8,658 nucleotides of DNA. It comes from CAZIWJ01 sp964542855. Its GTDB lineage: Bacteria > Bacteroidota > Bacteroidia > Cytophagales > Cyclobacteriaceae. The stretch spans positions 1-8,658 of the forward strand of contig CAZIWJ010000150.1 of the NCBI GenBank assembly GCA_964542855.1. The letters run 5' to 3'. Both the position numbers and the translations under genes were made by a program. The notes beneath the pieces were generated by a model. It was given only the letters and a program-made list of their open reading frames with translations, searched no databases and had not been told where the DNA came from. This document shows positions 1-6,547 of the stretch, piece after piece; positions within the stretch are counted from its first letter, which is position 1, and every line of letters starts with the position of its first letter.

Positions 1-17
1 TAGTTCAGAGAAATATT

Positions 18-42
18 TTGAAAATACATAAAATTTTATTTG
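18..42 (+). promoter_or_regulatory. Weak candidate promoter upstream of mtaB
   Basis: TTG at 18-20 is followed after 14 nt by TTTATTTG at 35-42. The second element fits the Bacteroidota -7 box TAnnTTTG at five of its six fixed positions, but the spacing is shorter than the usual 17-23 nt. A second weak option is TTG at 65-67 with TATTTTAT at 86-93 (spacing 18 nt, poorer -7 box). The region 1-173 holds no convincing gene, so a promoter for the mtaB transcript should lie here. Which element is used cannot be decided from sequence. Confidence 0.25.
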
Positions 43-173
43 GTGAATTTTACCCTGAGTTGTCTTGAATAGTTAAGATAAGCGGTATTTTATGGCGAAA
101 TGGCCATTATTCACGAACTTTACCTTTCAGAATGTGGATTATATATTGACGTTAAAACAGAAATATCAGCAGA

Positions 174-1502
174 ATGGATTTAAGCCTGAAAACGGCAGCT
201 TATTATACGCTAGGATGCAAGCTTAACTTTTCTGAAACTTCTGCAGTTGGCCGCTTGCTGGAAGCTGAAGGGGTGAGTAAAGTTGATTTTAAAGACGGGG
301 CTGATATTTACATCATCAATACCTGCTCGGTAACCGATAATGCCGACAAGAAGTGCCGGAAGTTGGTCCGTGATGTTAAAAAAATTGCCCCGCACGCTTT
401 TATTTGCATAATGGGTTGTTACGCCCAGTTAAAACCCCGGGAAATCGCGGCTATTCCGGGGGTAAATGCTGTTCTGGGTGCCAACGAAAAATTTAAAGTG
501 GTTGATATTCTTCGTTCGCTGGAAGAAAAAGGCAATCCACACGTTGCCGTGGCCCCGATAAAAGAAGCCGTTAATTACCACGCAGCTTATTCTTTCGGCG
601 ACCGCACCCGTACCTTTCTCAAAGTGCAGGATGGCTGTAATTACCACTGTAGCTTTTGTACTATTCCGCTGGCAAGAGGGCGGAGCCGGAGTGCAACCAT
701 AGAAGAGGTGGTAAATAAAGCAGCGAGCATTGCCCGCACGGAAGTGCAGGAAATTGTATTAACCGGGGTAAATATCGGCGACTTTGGAATTGTTGAAGGC
801 AAAAGAAAAGAACGATTCACCGACCTGGTACAGGCACTCGATAGGGTAGAAGGAATTGCCAGGATGCGGATTTCTTCAATAGAACCCAATTTGTTAAGCA
901 ACGAAATTATCGAATACGTGTCGCGCTCGCAGCGATTCGTTCCTCATTTTCACATTCCGCTGCAATCGGGTTCGAATACCCTGCTGCGGAAAATGCGCCG
1001 CCGCTACTTGCGCGAGCTTTATACCGACCGGGTGCAGAAAATTAAGCAGCTCATGCCCGATGCCGGAATTGGGGTGGACGTAATTGTTGGTTTTCCCGGT
1101 GAAACCGACGAGGAATTTATGGTTACTTATCGCTACCTGAACGAACTGCCGGTATCTTATTTGCACGTGTTCACCTATTCTGAGCGAAGTAATACGCCGG
1201 CCCCCGAAATGGATGGCACGGTTCCGGTGCAGGTACGCCGCGAACGTTCGGAACAATTGCGAACTTTATCGTTGAAGAAGAAAAGGGCCTTTTACGAAAG
1301 CCAACTTGGCAACACCCTGCCGGTGCTGTTCGAAGAAAAAACTGAGGATGGATTTATTTTGGGGTATACCAATAATTACGTGCGCGTGGGTGTGCCCTAT
1401 GAAGAAGGCCTGTCTAACACCATACAGCTGGTACATTTACAGGAACTGACAACCGCAGGATGGGTAGAAGGTACAATGGCAGAAGAAACAGTTACAGTAT
1501 AA
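174..1502 (+). CDS. mtaB: tRNA (N6-L-threonylcarbamoyladenosine(37)-C2)-methylthiotransferase MtaB
   Basis: This radical-SAM enzyme adds a methylthio group to t6A at position 37 of ANN-decoding tRNAs in the cytoplasm. The 442 residues show the full MiaB/MtaB layout. The N-terminal methylthiotransferase domain carries the three cluster cysteines C15 (in TLGCKLN), C51 (in NTCSVT) and C82 (in MGCYAQ). The radical-SAM CxxxCxxC is C155, C159 and C162 in DGCNYHCSFC, followed by IPLARGRSRS, which is typical of this family. The TIM-barrel part contains LTGVNIG (196-202), HIPLQSGS (260-267) and DVIVGFPGET (302-311). A TRAM-like RNA-binding tail covers roughly 378-432. NTCSVT and GCKLN favour MtaB over MiaB or RimO. 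Length is normal for the family and all six cysteines are present. No Shine-Dalgarno is visible before the ATG. It leads a probable three-gene operon with ytxJ and a DUF2007 gene. Confidence 0.95.
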   Translation: MDLSLKTAAYYTLGCKLNFSETSAVGRLLEAEGVSKVDFKDGADIYIINTCSVTDNADKKCRKLVRDVKKIAPHAFICIMGCYAQLKPREIAAIPGVNAVLGANEKFKVVDILRSLEEKGNPHVAVAPIKEAVNYHAAYSFGDRTRTFLKVQDGCNYHCSFCTIPLARGRSRSATIEEVVNKAASIARTEVQEIVLTGVNIGDFGIVEGKRKERFTDLVQALDRVEGIARMRISSIEPNLLSNEIIEYVSRSQRFVPHFHIPLQSGSNTLLRKMRRRYLRELYTDRVQKIKQLMPDAGIGVDVIVGFPGETDEEFMVTYRYLNELPVSYLHVFTYSERSNTPAPEMDGTVPVQVRRERSEQLRTLSLKKKRAFYESQLGNTLPVLFEEKTEDGFILGYTNNYVRVGVPYEEGLSNTIQLVHLQELTTAGWVEGTMAEETVTV

Positions 1503-1519
1503 CCTAAACAGCAATAAAT

Positions 1520-1906
1520 ATGGGATTATTGGGTGGATTATTCAGCAATTCGTTTTCACTGAACGAAGAGTGGAAAACATTAACCAGTACAGATCAGGTA
1601 GAGCAACTTAAGGCGGTTTCTGAAAGCAAACCGGTTGCTATTCTTAAACACAGCTCCCGTTGCGGAGTGAGTTCTTCAGTGCTGGCCCGGTTAAAGGGAG
1701 ACTGGAATATTTCAGCAGACCACCTGGAATTTTATTTCCTCGATTTAATTACTTACCGGGAGGTGTCGAAGGCAGTGGAAAACGCCTTCAACGTAAGGCA
1801 CGAGTCGCCTCAGCTTATTGTCATTAAAAATGGAAAAGCTATATTTCAGCGTTCGCATTTCGACATTAAATTGAATGAGTTGAAGGGAGTGGTTGAACCG
1901 GATTAA
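1520..1906 (+). CDS. ytxJ: Bacillithiol-system monothiol redox protein YtxJ
   Basis: This is a 128-residue thioredoxin-fold protein of the YtxJ family, believed to act as a monothiol bacilliredoxin that removes bacillithiol from protein cysteines. The diagnostic motif KHSxxCxxS is present as KHSSRCGVSS, with the single active-site cysteine at C48; it is the only cysteine in the protein. The expected cis-proline region is ESPQLIVIKNGK, with P97. There is no signal peptide, so it is cytoplasmic. It starts 17 nt after mtaB and ends 20 nt before the DUF2007 gene, so all three are probably co-transcribed. The family assignment is firm from the motif. The exact partner proteins are not known from the sequence, and its presence implies, but does not prove, that the organism makes bacillithiol. 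Confidence 0.88.
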   Translation: MGLLGGLFSNSFSLNEEWKTLTSTDQVEQLKAVSESKPVAILKHSSRCGVSSSVLARLKGDWNISADHLEFYFLDLITYREVSKAVENAFNVRHESPQLIVIKNGKAIFQRSHFDIKLNELKGVVEPD

Positions 1907-1926
1907 TACCGAGTAATGTATAAACT

Positions 1927-2133
1927 ATGAATGAAGGAAGAATAATAACGATTGCCGAATTTGATGATGCCATGCAAGCAGAAATTATGCGTGGTAAATT
2001 GGCTGCTGCCGGAATCCCGGCTTACGTATCAGATGGAAATGTACTTCCCCATATTCCTTTTTTCGCTCACGCAGTGAGGCTGCAGATTAACGAAGAAGAC
2101 GAAGAGCAGGCAAAGCTGGTACTGGAAGGGTGA
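1927..2133 (+). CDS. DUF2007 family small protein (putative signal-transducing protein)
   Basis: This 68-residue protein matches the DUF2007 pattern. An N-terminal strand (IITIAEF) leads into an A-EI--GKL helix around 18-25, then the conserved AAAGIPAYV turn (26-34). A hydrophobic linker containing PHIPF follows, then a strand AVRLQI (49-54) and the acidic EEDEEQAKLVL helix (56-66). The fold is small and ferredoxin-like; relatives are often called putative signal-transducing proteins, but no biochemical role is established. There are no cysteines, membrane segments or signal peptide. It is the last gene of the mtaB-ytxJ group, 20 nt behind ytxJ, and is followed by a 142-nt gap containing a hairpin. 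Whether it takes part in redox or tRNA biology is unknown; only the linkage suggests it. Confidence 0.82.
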   Translation: MNEGRIITIAEFDDAMQAEIMRGKLAAAGIPAYVSDGNVLPHIPFFAHAVRLQINEEDEEQAKLVLEG

Positions 2134-2164
2134 AAAACCTGCTAAATGGTCTTCATTCTTACCT

Positions 2165-2206
2165 CTGTTTAAATTTTTTAACTGCCAGTACACCTGGCTT
2201 AAACAG
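2165..2206 (+). terminator. Imperfect hairpin after the DUF2007 gene, possible terminator
   Basis: GCCAG (2184-2188) pairs with CTGGC (2194-2198) around a 5-nt loop. The stem can extend in two ways. A near arm, TTTAA at 2177-2181, pairs with TTAAA at 2199-2203 across a 2-nt CT bulge. A far arm, CTGTTTAA at 2165-2172, is a perfect complement of TTAAACAG at 2199-2206 but leaves an 11-nt bulge. No clean U-tract follows, so termination is a guess based on position between two plus-strand units. Confidence 0.35.
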
Positions 2207-2249
2207 AATCGTTAATTTTATAGTAATAAGTGTACAGAATTTGTGATTT

Positions 2250-2257
2250 GAATTTTG
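2250..2257 (+). promoter_or_regulatory. Candidate -7 element for the DUF1573 gene
   Basis: GAATTTTG fits TAnnTTTG at all fixed positions except the first and lies 18 nt before the ATG at 2276. No TTG is found at the expected upstream spacing, so support is weak. If it is the -7 box, the alternative in-frame TTG start at 2255 would lie inside the promoter, which favours the ATG. Confidence 0.25.
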
Positions 2258-2275
2258 CATCTAAAAACTATTATA

Positions 2276-2686
2276 ATGAAAAATTTATTCTTCATTCTCA
2301 TAGCCCTCCTGGCAGTTAACGTAAGTGTTGCCCAGGAAAAAACCGAACTCAAGGAAAAGGTAGATGGTCCTGCCATGACCTTTGCTGAAACCTCGCACGA
2401 TTTTGGCGACATCACCCAGGGCGACAGAGTTACTCATGTATTTAATTTCACCAATACCGGCACCAAGCCGCTGGTTTTATCCAACGTACAAACTACCTGT
2501 GGATGTACGGCAACTAACTGGCCTCGTGAACCCATTATGCCGGATGCAGAAGCATCTATTACGGTAAACTTTAACAGTGCCGGTAAAATGGGTAAGCAAA
2601 ACAAAGTGGTTACTATTTATTCTAATGCTGGCCAGGACCGGGTGAAAATAGTAACTAACGTGATGCCTAAGGGAGGAACCCGGTAG
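2276..2686 (+). CDS. Secreted DUF1573 domain protein
   Basis: This is a 136-residue exported protein with one DUF1573 domain. A signal peptide is clear: M-K-N, then a hydrophobic stretch LFFILIALLAV, then VSVA with likely cleavage between A19 and Q20, so it goes to the periplasm or beyond. The domain shows the usual order: HDFGDITQGD (41-50), FNFTNTGTKPL (56-66), the hallmark TTCGCT (73-78) and a final beta-rich part ending near YSNAG. It resembles an immunoglobulin-like/ASPM-SPD-2-Hydin fold; function is unknown although the family is very common in Bacteroidota. I chose the ATG at 2276 over an in-frame TTG at 2255 because the former puts the signal peptide exactly at the N-terminus. It has its own upstream gap and faces the FG-GAP gene convergently. 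Confidence 0.88.
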   Translation: MKNLFFILIALLAVNVSVAQEKTELKEKVDGPAMTFAETSHDFGDITQGDRVTHVFNFTNTGTKPLVLSNVQTTCGCTATNWPREPIMPDAEASITVNFNSAGKMGKQNKVVTIYSNAGQDRVKIVTNVMPKGGTR

Positions 2687-2796
2687 TTAAAAGTTGTTCC
2701 AATTCCCAGGCTATAGCCCAACTGTAATTTCTCGCAGCCTTGAAGCAACTGCTGTTTACTACCAGCTTCGATTGCACCAGTATTTAACAGAATACC

Positions 2797-2836
2797 CATA
2801 ACAAAGGCCGGTTATTCTTAACCGGCCTTTGTTATG
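2797..2836. terminator. Perfect 18-bp hairpin, probable bidirectional terminator
   Basis: The left arm 2797-2814 (starts CATAACAAAGG) is the exact reverse complement of the right arm 2819-2836, with a 4-nt TTCT loop. The core is GC-rich (GGCCGG) and the outer stem is A/T-rich, so either strand gives a strong RNA hairpin with a T-rich 3' arm. It lies 110 nt past the DUF1573 stop and 44 nt past the stop of the convergent FG-GAP gene, exactly where a shared terminator is expected. A U-tract outside the stem is lacking. Confidence 0.8.
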
Positions 2837-2880
2837 AAAAGCTACCAGTACATTTGTAACTGATTTAACGGTAAAGTAGA

Positions 2881-3990
2881 TTAATATTCCAGTCTGTTGA
2901 GGTAAAAGTAATTCAGCTCGTCCGAGTTACTTTCTATAATATCCAATCGATTGTCGTTATTTACATCAAAGAGAATAATATCGTAGGTAGATAACTTTTC
3001 ATTTCTCAAAGGTGTTTTTTGCCACGAAACTCCACCCTTATTATTTAAAAAAACCTGGTTAGGTTCTCCTGCATTGGCTACTACAATATCAACTCCTCCC
3101 TGTCCGTCGATGTCTCCGAAATCCAGCGAATATGAATTACTGGAAGACTCATCAAATACCATTTCCCTGGCGTAGTTCAAGTCGTTACTCCCAAAGTAGA
3201 TGACATTGGGTTGCTTAATATTAGCTGTAATAATGTCGGGATACCCGTCCTGGTCAATATCCGTGACCCCCACTGCCCTGGTTTCATCTGTTCCGGTACC
3301 AAAGGGTACCTTACGGTTAAAGTTTAATTTCCCATCGTTCAGTAAAATAAAATTGGGTTGTTGGTCGCGGTTAGCCAGTATTAAATCGTTTTTTCCATCG
3401 TTGTTCATATCGGCAACGTCCACATCAATGGTCGAGTCATCATCAGACCCAAATGTTATTGTTTCAGTGAATTGACCTTTACCGTTATTCAGGCATATTT
3501 CATTTTCTTTTCCCCGGTTTGTCAGCAGGATATCGACGTCACCGTCGTTGTCAATATCCGCCGTTTTTAAGTTACGGGTCGGGGAATAGGGATTACCGAA
3601 ATTACCAGATCTTATAAAATTTCCCTCGCCATCATTCATGTAAACTGCATTAGGGGCCATATCATTTCCCACGGCTATATCCAGATCACCGTCGTTGTCG
3701 AAATCGGCCAGCTCAGCGGCATAACTGGTTTCTGCAATATTATCGAGTAGCCTGGATACGGTGAAGATGCCGTAGCCATTATTTATAAATACTTTATTGG
3801 CTTCGGGCCAGTGCCTGCCGTTAGCAACGACTATATCGAGATCCCCGTCGGCATCAATATCTCCGGCACTTATAGAAGCAGACTTATTTTTTTCAGTACC
3901 CAGTACATACCTGGAACTCGATTTAAATTCAATCTGCTGCCCGACAGCTAGCAAGGGCACTACTACTAAACAAAAGGACAAATATTTCAT
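2881..3990 (-). CDS. Secreted FG-GAP/VCBS repeat protein, likely seven-bladed beta-propeller
   Basis: This 369-residue exported protein is built almost entirely of FG-GAP/VCBS-like repeats. A signal peptide (MKYLSFCLVVVPLLAVG, likely cut near G17/Q18) is followed by seven Asp-rich loops at about 44-52, 96-104, 145-153, 194-202, 244-252, 293-301 and 342-350. Five keep the D-x-(D/N)-x-D-G-x-x-D pattern typical of calcium-binding loops. The sixth (DIDGQGGVD) and seventh (DVNNDNRLD) are altered. Spacing is very even at 49-52 residues, which suits seven propeller blades. Blades often end in xxFLNNGxGxF-like strands. No enzymatic domain and no C-terminal sorting domain follow; the protein stops right after the last blade at YLNRLEY. 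The ATG at 3990 is preferred over one at 4032 because the latter adds 14 residues before the signal peptide. Role is unknown; binding or adhesion is an inference. It appears monocistronic. Confidence 0.85.
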   Translation of the reverse strand: MKYLSFCLVVVPLLAVGQQIEFKSSSRYVLGTEKNKSASISAGDIDADGDLDIVVANGRHWPEANKVFINNGYGIFTVSRLLDNIAETSYAAELADFDNDGDLDIAVGNDMAPNAVYMNDGEGNFIRSGNFGNPYSPTRNLKTADIDNDGDVDILLTNRGKENEICLNNGKGQFTETITFGSDDDSTIDVDVADMNNDGKNDLILANRDQQPNFILLNDGKLNFNRKVPFGTGTDETRAVGVTDIDQDGYPDIITANIKQPNVIYFGSNDLNYAREMVFDESSSNSYSLDFGDIDGQGGVDIVVANAGEPNQVFLNNKGGVSWQKTPLRNEKLSTYDIILFDVNNDNRLDIIESNSDELNYFYLNRLEY

Positions 3991-4013
3991 AACCGATAAA
4001 TGGGCTTCACTAA

Positions 4014-4037
4014 CAAATAAACTCATTGGCATTACAA
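4014..4037 (-). promoter_or_regulatory. Weak candidate promoter of the FG-GAP repeat gene
   Basis: Read on the minus strand, TTG (4037-4035) is followed after 13 nt by TTTATTTG (4021-4014). The second element fits TAnnTTTG except at the second position; spacing is short. It would give a start of transcription shortly before the ATG at 3990 and would exclude the longer start at 4032. Confidence 0.25.
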
Positions 4038-4348
4038 CCTCTTTAGAAATGAAAAATTAAATAAACCACGGGCTTTTAATCCACGTATGGAATAACCCTG
4101 CTACTTTAAGTAGTAATACCGCCCGGCTATGGTTTTATTCTCAATTTTCTGCCAGGACTTGTTGCAGTTAACCAAAATGCATCAGCGATCACGGTCTGGA
4201 ATTTGCTTCCTGTAGTTGAATTGATTCAGAATTTTTAACTGGAGCTTAATATCGGTAGTCGGGGGGCATATACCTACTGGTTCAGTTGGGTAAAGAATGC
4301 AATAAAACCAATATCGCACGCATTTCAATATTTGCATGCCTACTTCAT
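4038..4348. other. Intergenic region without a recognisable gene
   Basis: About 310 bases between the FG-GAP gene's upstream region and the end of the glycosyltransferase operon. I find no convincing start-to-stop gene on either strand. Small items are a 13-base palindrome CTACTTTAAGTAG at 4101-4113, a G6 run at 4261-4266, and a roughly 43-codon open stretch on the plus strand that ends at the TAA near 4247 but has no ATG. No strong terminator hairpin is evident behind the operon's last stop at 4349. Confidence 0.6.
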
Positions 4349-5203
4349 TCATTCCTGGTTACGGAGCATTTTTAACCGCAACGCCTGGTCATCAAACCGA
4401 CGGGGAAAAGGAATTACCCGCCACTGCCCGCGGTAACTTTTCATTTGTTGGCAGGTGTTAAACCCGCATCCGCTGTAAATTCTACTGGCCCTGTGCTGGA
4501 ACGGGTAGGATGGCACTGCGCAAATAACAGGGTAGCCTGGAACATCCAGCGTGCTGAAAACTTTTATTTCCGGGTTTAACCCTTCAAGGCGGGCCTCGTC
4601 TTCAGCCTGCTTTACTAATAGCCGTACTTCTTCCATCGGTTCGGAATGAATAACCAGCCACAACGAACCACCGGTGGTTGCATTTGTTTGCCCCTCAGCT
4701 TTACCGTAAACCCGGGCTGGCGGATAAGTAAGCCTGATGTTTTTTGCTTCGGCTCCCACCCCTAACCGATGCTGTTTTGGGTGCCAGTGTTCTAATGGGT
4801 AAACTGTTGAAAATGGTACTGTTAACGGATGCCTGTACTCATCCATATTAAGGTAACGGCCCACGTAATGGCGGGTAAATACCCCTTCTACCTGGTTCCA
4901 CTCGCCCATGATTCCTGCTGGAAAAGTGTCCAGGAAAATACGCTCGGGCTGGTATTCTTTCACCCGGTTTTTAATCCACCCCGACAAGAGCGCAGTGCTT
5001 TCAAATACCTGCAGCGGAATTTTTACGATTTGCAGGTTATGTAGTTCCGGTTCGGTAAACCCGGTTTCTTGCAACTGATATTGTGGTCGATCGGCAACCA
5101 TCACTACTGTGGAATAATAATTTAGTTCCGGATGGGAATAAATAAAAGCAAGGGCCCGCATAAAATGGCCCAGCCCGCCGCCGGGTGCATAGTATACGTT
5201 CAT
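4349..5203 (-). CDS. Compact MurG/GT28-like predicted glycosyltransferase
   Basis: This 284-residue protein looks like a predicted GT-B glycosyltransferase related to the GT28/COG4671 type. The N-terminus has YYAPGGGLGHFMRALAF, with GLGH at 10-13, as in the glycine-rich loop of MurG-like enzymes. IFLDTFPAGIMGEW (89-102) resembles the D-x-F-P-x-G-x-x-G-E motif of predicted glycosyltransferases. Near the C-terminus, YSGCGFNTCQQMKS (243-256) corresponds to the G-G-x-N-T nucleotide-sugar loop, and PFPRRFDDQALRL (265-277) to the usual P-x-x-R-x-x-D-Q segment. It is shorter than the usual 350-400 residues, so the linker and part of the C-terminal domain are reduced. There is no signal peptide or membrane segment. 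The ATG at 5203 is preferred over an in-frame GTG at 5260 that would overlap the upstream gene. It is the last gene of the operon, 31 nt after the preceding one. Substrate is unknown, and an inactive or binding role cannot be ruled out. Confidence 0.68.
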   Translation of the reverse strand: MNVYYAPGGGLGHFMRALAFIYSHPELNYYSTVVMVADRPQYQLQETGFTEPELHNLQIVKIPLQVFESTALLSGWIKNRVKEYQPERIFLDTFPAGIMGEWNQVEGVFTRHYVGRYLNMDEYRHPLTVPFSTVYPLEHWHPKQHRLGVGAEAKNIRLTYPPARVYGKAEGQTNATTGGSLWLVIHSEPMEEVRLLVKQAEDEARLEGLNPEIKVFSTLDVPGYPVICAVPSYPFQHRASRIYSGCGFNTCQQMKSYRGQWRVIPFPRRFDDQALRLKMLRNQE

Positions 5204-5234
5204 GGTCTGATTACCTTCATGGTGAAATACATCA

Positions 5235-6359
5235 TTACCAGCCTCTGTTCCCGGTAGCACCCAGTAGATTAAGTATAGCTGTTGTTTCTTTCTTTGGGTT
5301 GTAGTATTCCCGGATGGTGTTTTTCAGCTTTTCACGCATGGCTTCCCGTTTATCATCTCCACTAAAATACCAGTTGCGCAAGGCTTGTCGGGCTTCATCG
5401 GTGCTTCCGGGCTGAAAAAGGAACTCGTCGAATTCATCTTGCAACACATCCCTGATTCCATCCACTCGCGAACCCAGCACCGGAATACCCAGGGCGGCTG
5501 CTTCCAGCAGAACATTGGGCATGCCATCGTACCAGGAAGGAATGGCAACCGCATCGCAGGCAGGGTAATATTGCAGCAATTCGTACCGGTCTATAAAGGG
5601 GAGTTCGGTGTAAGTAATATCATCCGAAAGAAATAGTTTAATTTCACCCGGTATTTCACCGATGAAAAGCAGGTGTAATTGCTTTCTGAAAGGTAAGTGA
5701 GCCAGGCAATTTAAAAAGAAATCAATTCCTTTTTTTACTTTCAACTGCCCAATGAGTCCAATAACCATTTTACCGGCAGCAATTTCTTGTTTCCATTTAC
5801 CGGCAAAACGCAACTGGCTTTTCCCGGGTAGGAAAGCATTCGCATCAATACTATTCGGGGTGAACAAACAAGGAGTCCCGGGTACAATCCGTTGCAGTTT
5901 AATTACCTTATCGGTACTCACGGCCCCCAGTGCTGAAGCAGTTTCAATAGCCCGAAATACCACATCCTGCCTTTTAGATGAAAATATGCCGGCATCCAGG
6001 TCATTACCCCGGAAAAGCACTACCGATGGAATAGCGAGCCAGTGGGGAAACACTGAAGCAGCCCTTACCGGAAGGTTTCCGCCGAAGGCAACCATATGCG
6101 TGTATTGTTCGCGATAGGGTTCAACAAACGAATACAATTTATTCAGCGTGTGGGCAGCATCTACCTCGAAAGGACAGGCCAGGTAGCGGCCCTGCTGCTG
6201 ATCCTGCCATACGTAAGGGCTTTTCCGGGGTGTAAAATGCACCAGGTCGATGTATATTCCGTGCAGGCGCAGGTTTCGTACCATGCGGTCGCACGACTGC
6301 GCCATGCCCCCCCGGTTGGGATAATAAGTTTCGGTAATCCAGAGTAAGTGGTACGGCAA
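5235..6359 (-). CDS. GT4-type (group 1) glycosyltransferase
   Basis: This 374-residue retaining GT-B glycosyltransferase probably adds a sugar from a nucleotide-sugar donor to a glycan or lipid-linked acceptor at the cytoplasmic face. The N-terminal domain starts LLWITETYYPNRGGMAQS, with the acceptor-side GG loop at 17-18. LFTPNSID (165-172) precedes the second domain, which opens with VIGLIGQLKVKKGIDF (199-214) and contains the donor-site segment PSWYDGMPNVLLEAAALGIP (274-293) and SRVDGIRDVL (297-306). In the usual E-x7-E pair the first acid is D278 and the second E286. The start is a TTG only 2 nt after the stop of the acidic small gene; no in-frame ATG is close enough, and translation probably depends on coupling. 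A G7 tract encodes residues 16-18. Its 3' end is 31 nt before the GT28-like gene. The sugar is not predictable. Confidence 0.88.
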   Translation of the reverse strand: MPYHLLWITETYYPNRGGMAQSCDRMVRNLRLHGIYIDLVHFTPRKSPYVWQDQQQGRYLACPFEVDAAHTLNKLYSFVEPYREQYTHMVAFGGNLPVRAASVFPHWLAIPSVVLFRGNDLDAGIFSSKRQDVVFRAIETASALGAVSTDKVIKLQRIVPGTPCLFTPNSIDANAFLPGKSQLRFAGKWKQEIAAGKMVIGLIGQLKVKKGIDFFLNCLAHLPFRKQLHLLFIGEIPGEIKLFLSDDITYTELPFIDRYELLQYYPACDAVAIPSWYDGMPNVLLEAAALGIPVLGSRVDGIRDVLQDEFDEFLFQPGSTDEARQALRNWYFSGDDKREAMREKLKNTIREYYNPKKETTAILNLLGATGNRGW

Positions 6360-6361
6360 AA

Positions 6362-6547
6362 TTAACTTTCCATGTAAGCCAGGGCCTCGGTTTCTTCGTC
6401 GAAATCCAGGGCGTATTCTTCATCAAAAGCTTCCAGGTCGTAGTCGTTAAATAACCGCCTACCGCTACTGAAACTTCTTCTTTTTCTTTTTTCTTCCGGG
6501 CCTTCGGAGAATTCTTCTCCTTCGGGAAATTGATCGTCCAGGTTCAT
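6362..6547 (-). CDS. Small highly acidic protein of unknown function
   Basis: This 61-residue protein is not recognised. About one third of it is Asp or Glu (20 residues), in two acidic blocks at about 4-19 and 35-60, separated by a short basic patch EKRKRRSFSSGRR (19-31). No signal peptide, membrane helix or cysteine is present; it is likely cytoplasmic and largely disordered. It is supported as a gene by position: its ATG overlaps the TGA of the upstream membrane protein gene in an ATGA (6544-6547), and its TAA is 2 nt before the TTG start of the next glycosyltransferase. The ribosome would therefore pass through it to reach that gene. It may act as a partner of the basic membrane protein or merely as a coupling leader; neither is shown by sequence. 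Confidence 0.68.
   Translation of the reverse strand: MNLDDQFPEGEEFSEGPEEKRKRRSFSSGRRLFNDYDLEAFDEEYALDFDEETEALAYMES

Noticed and set aside
92..225. Short plus-strand frame beginning at an ATG at 92 and overlapping the start of mtaB
   Set aside because: It encodes about 44 residues without a recognisable motif and overlaps the certain mtaB gene in another frame; nothing supports translation.
3797..4060. Plus-strand frame opposite the signal peptide end of the FG-GAP repeat gene
   Set aside because: The Ser/Pro-rich translation is the antisense shadow of the repeat region.
4101..4113. Palindrome CTACTTTAAGTAG as a regulator binding site
   Set aside because: Six-base arms are expected by chance in a gap of this size, no second copy is visible, and it is more than 100 bases from any start.
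4261..4266. G6 run in the gap behind the operon as a regulatory or quadruplex element
   Set aside because: A single G-run cannot form a quadruplex and no further G-runs stand near it.
6139..6426. 95-codon minus-strand frame across the junction of the acidic gene and the second glycosyltransferase
   Set aside because: It lies in a different frame of two better supported genes and shows a Pro/Arg/Gly-rich composition typical of shadow frames.
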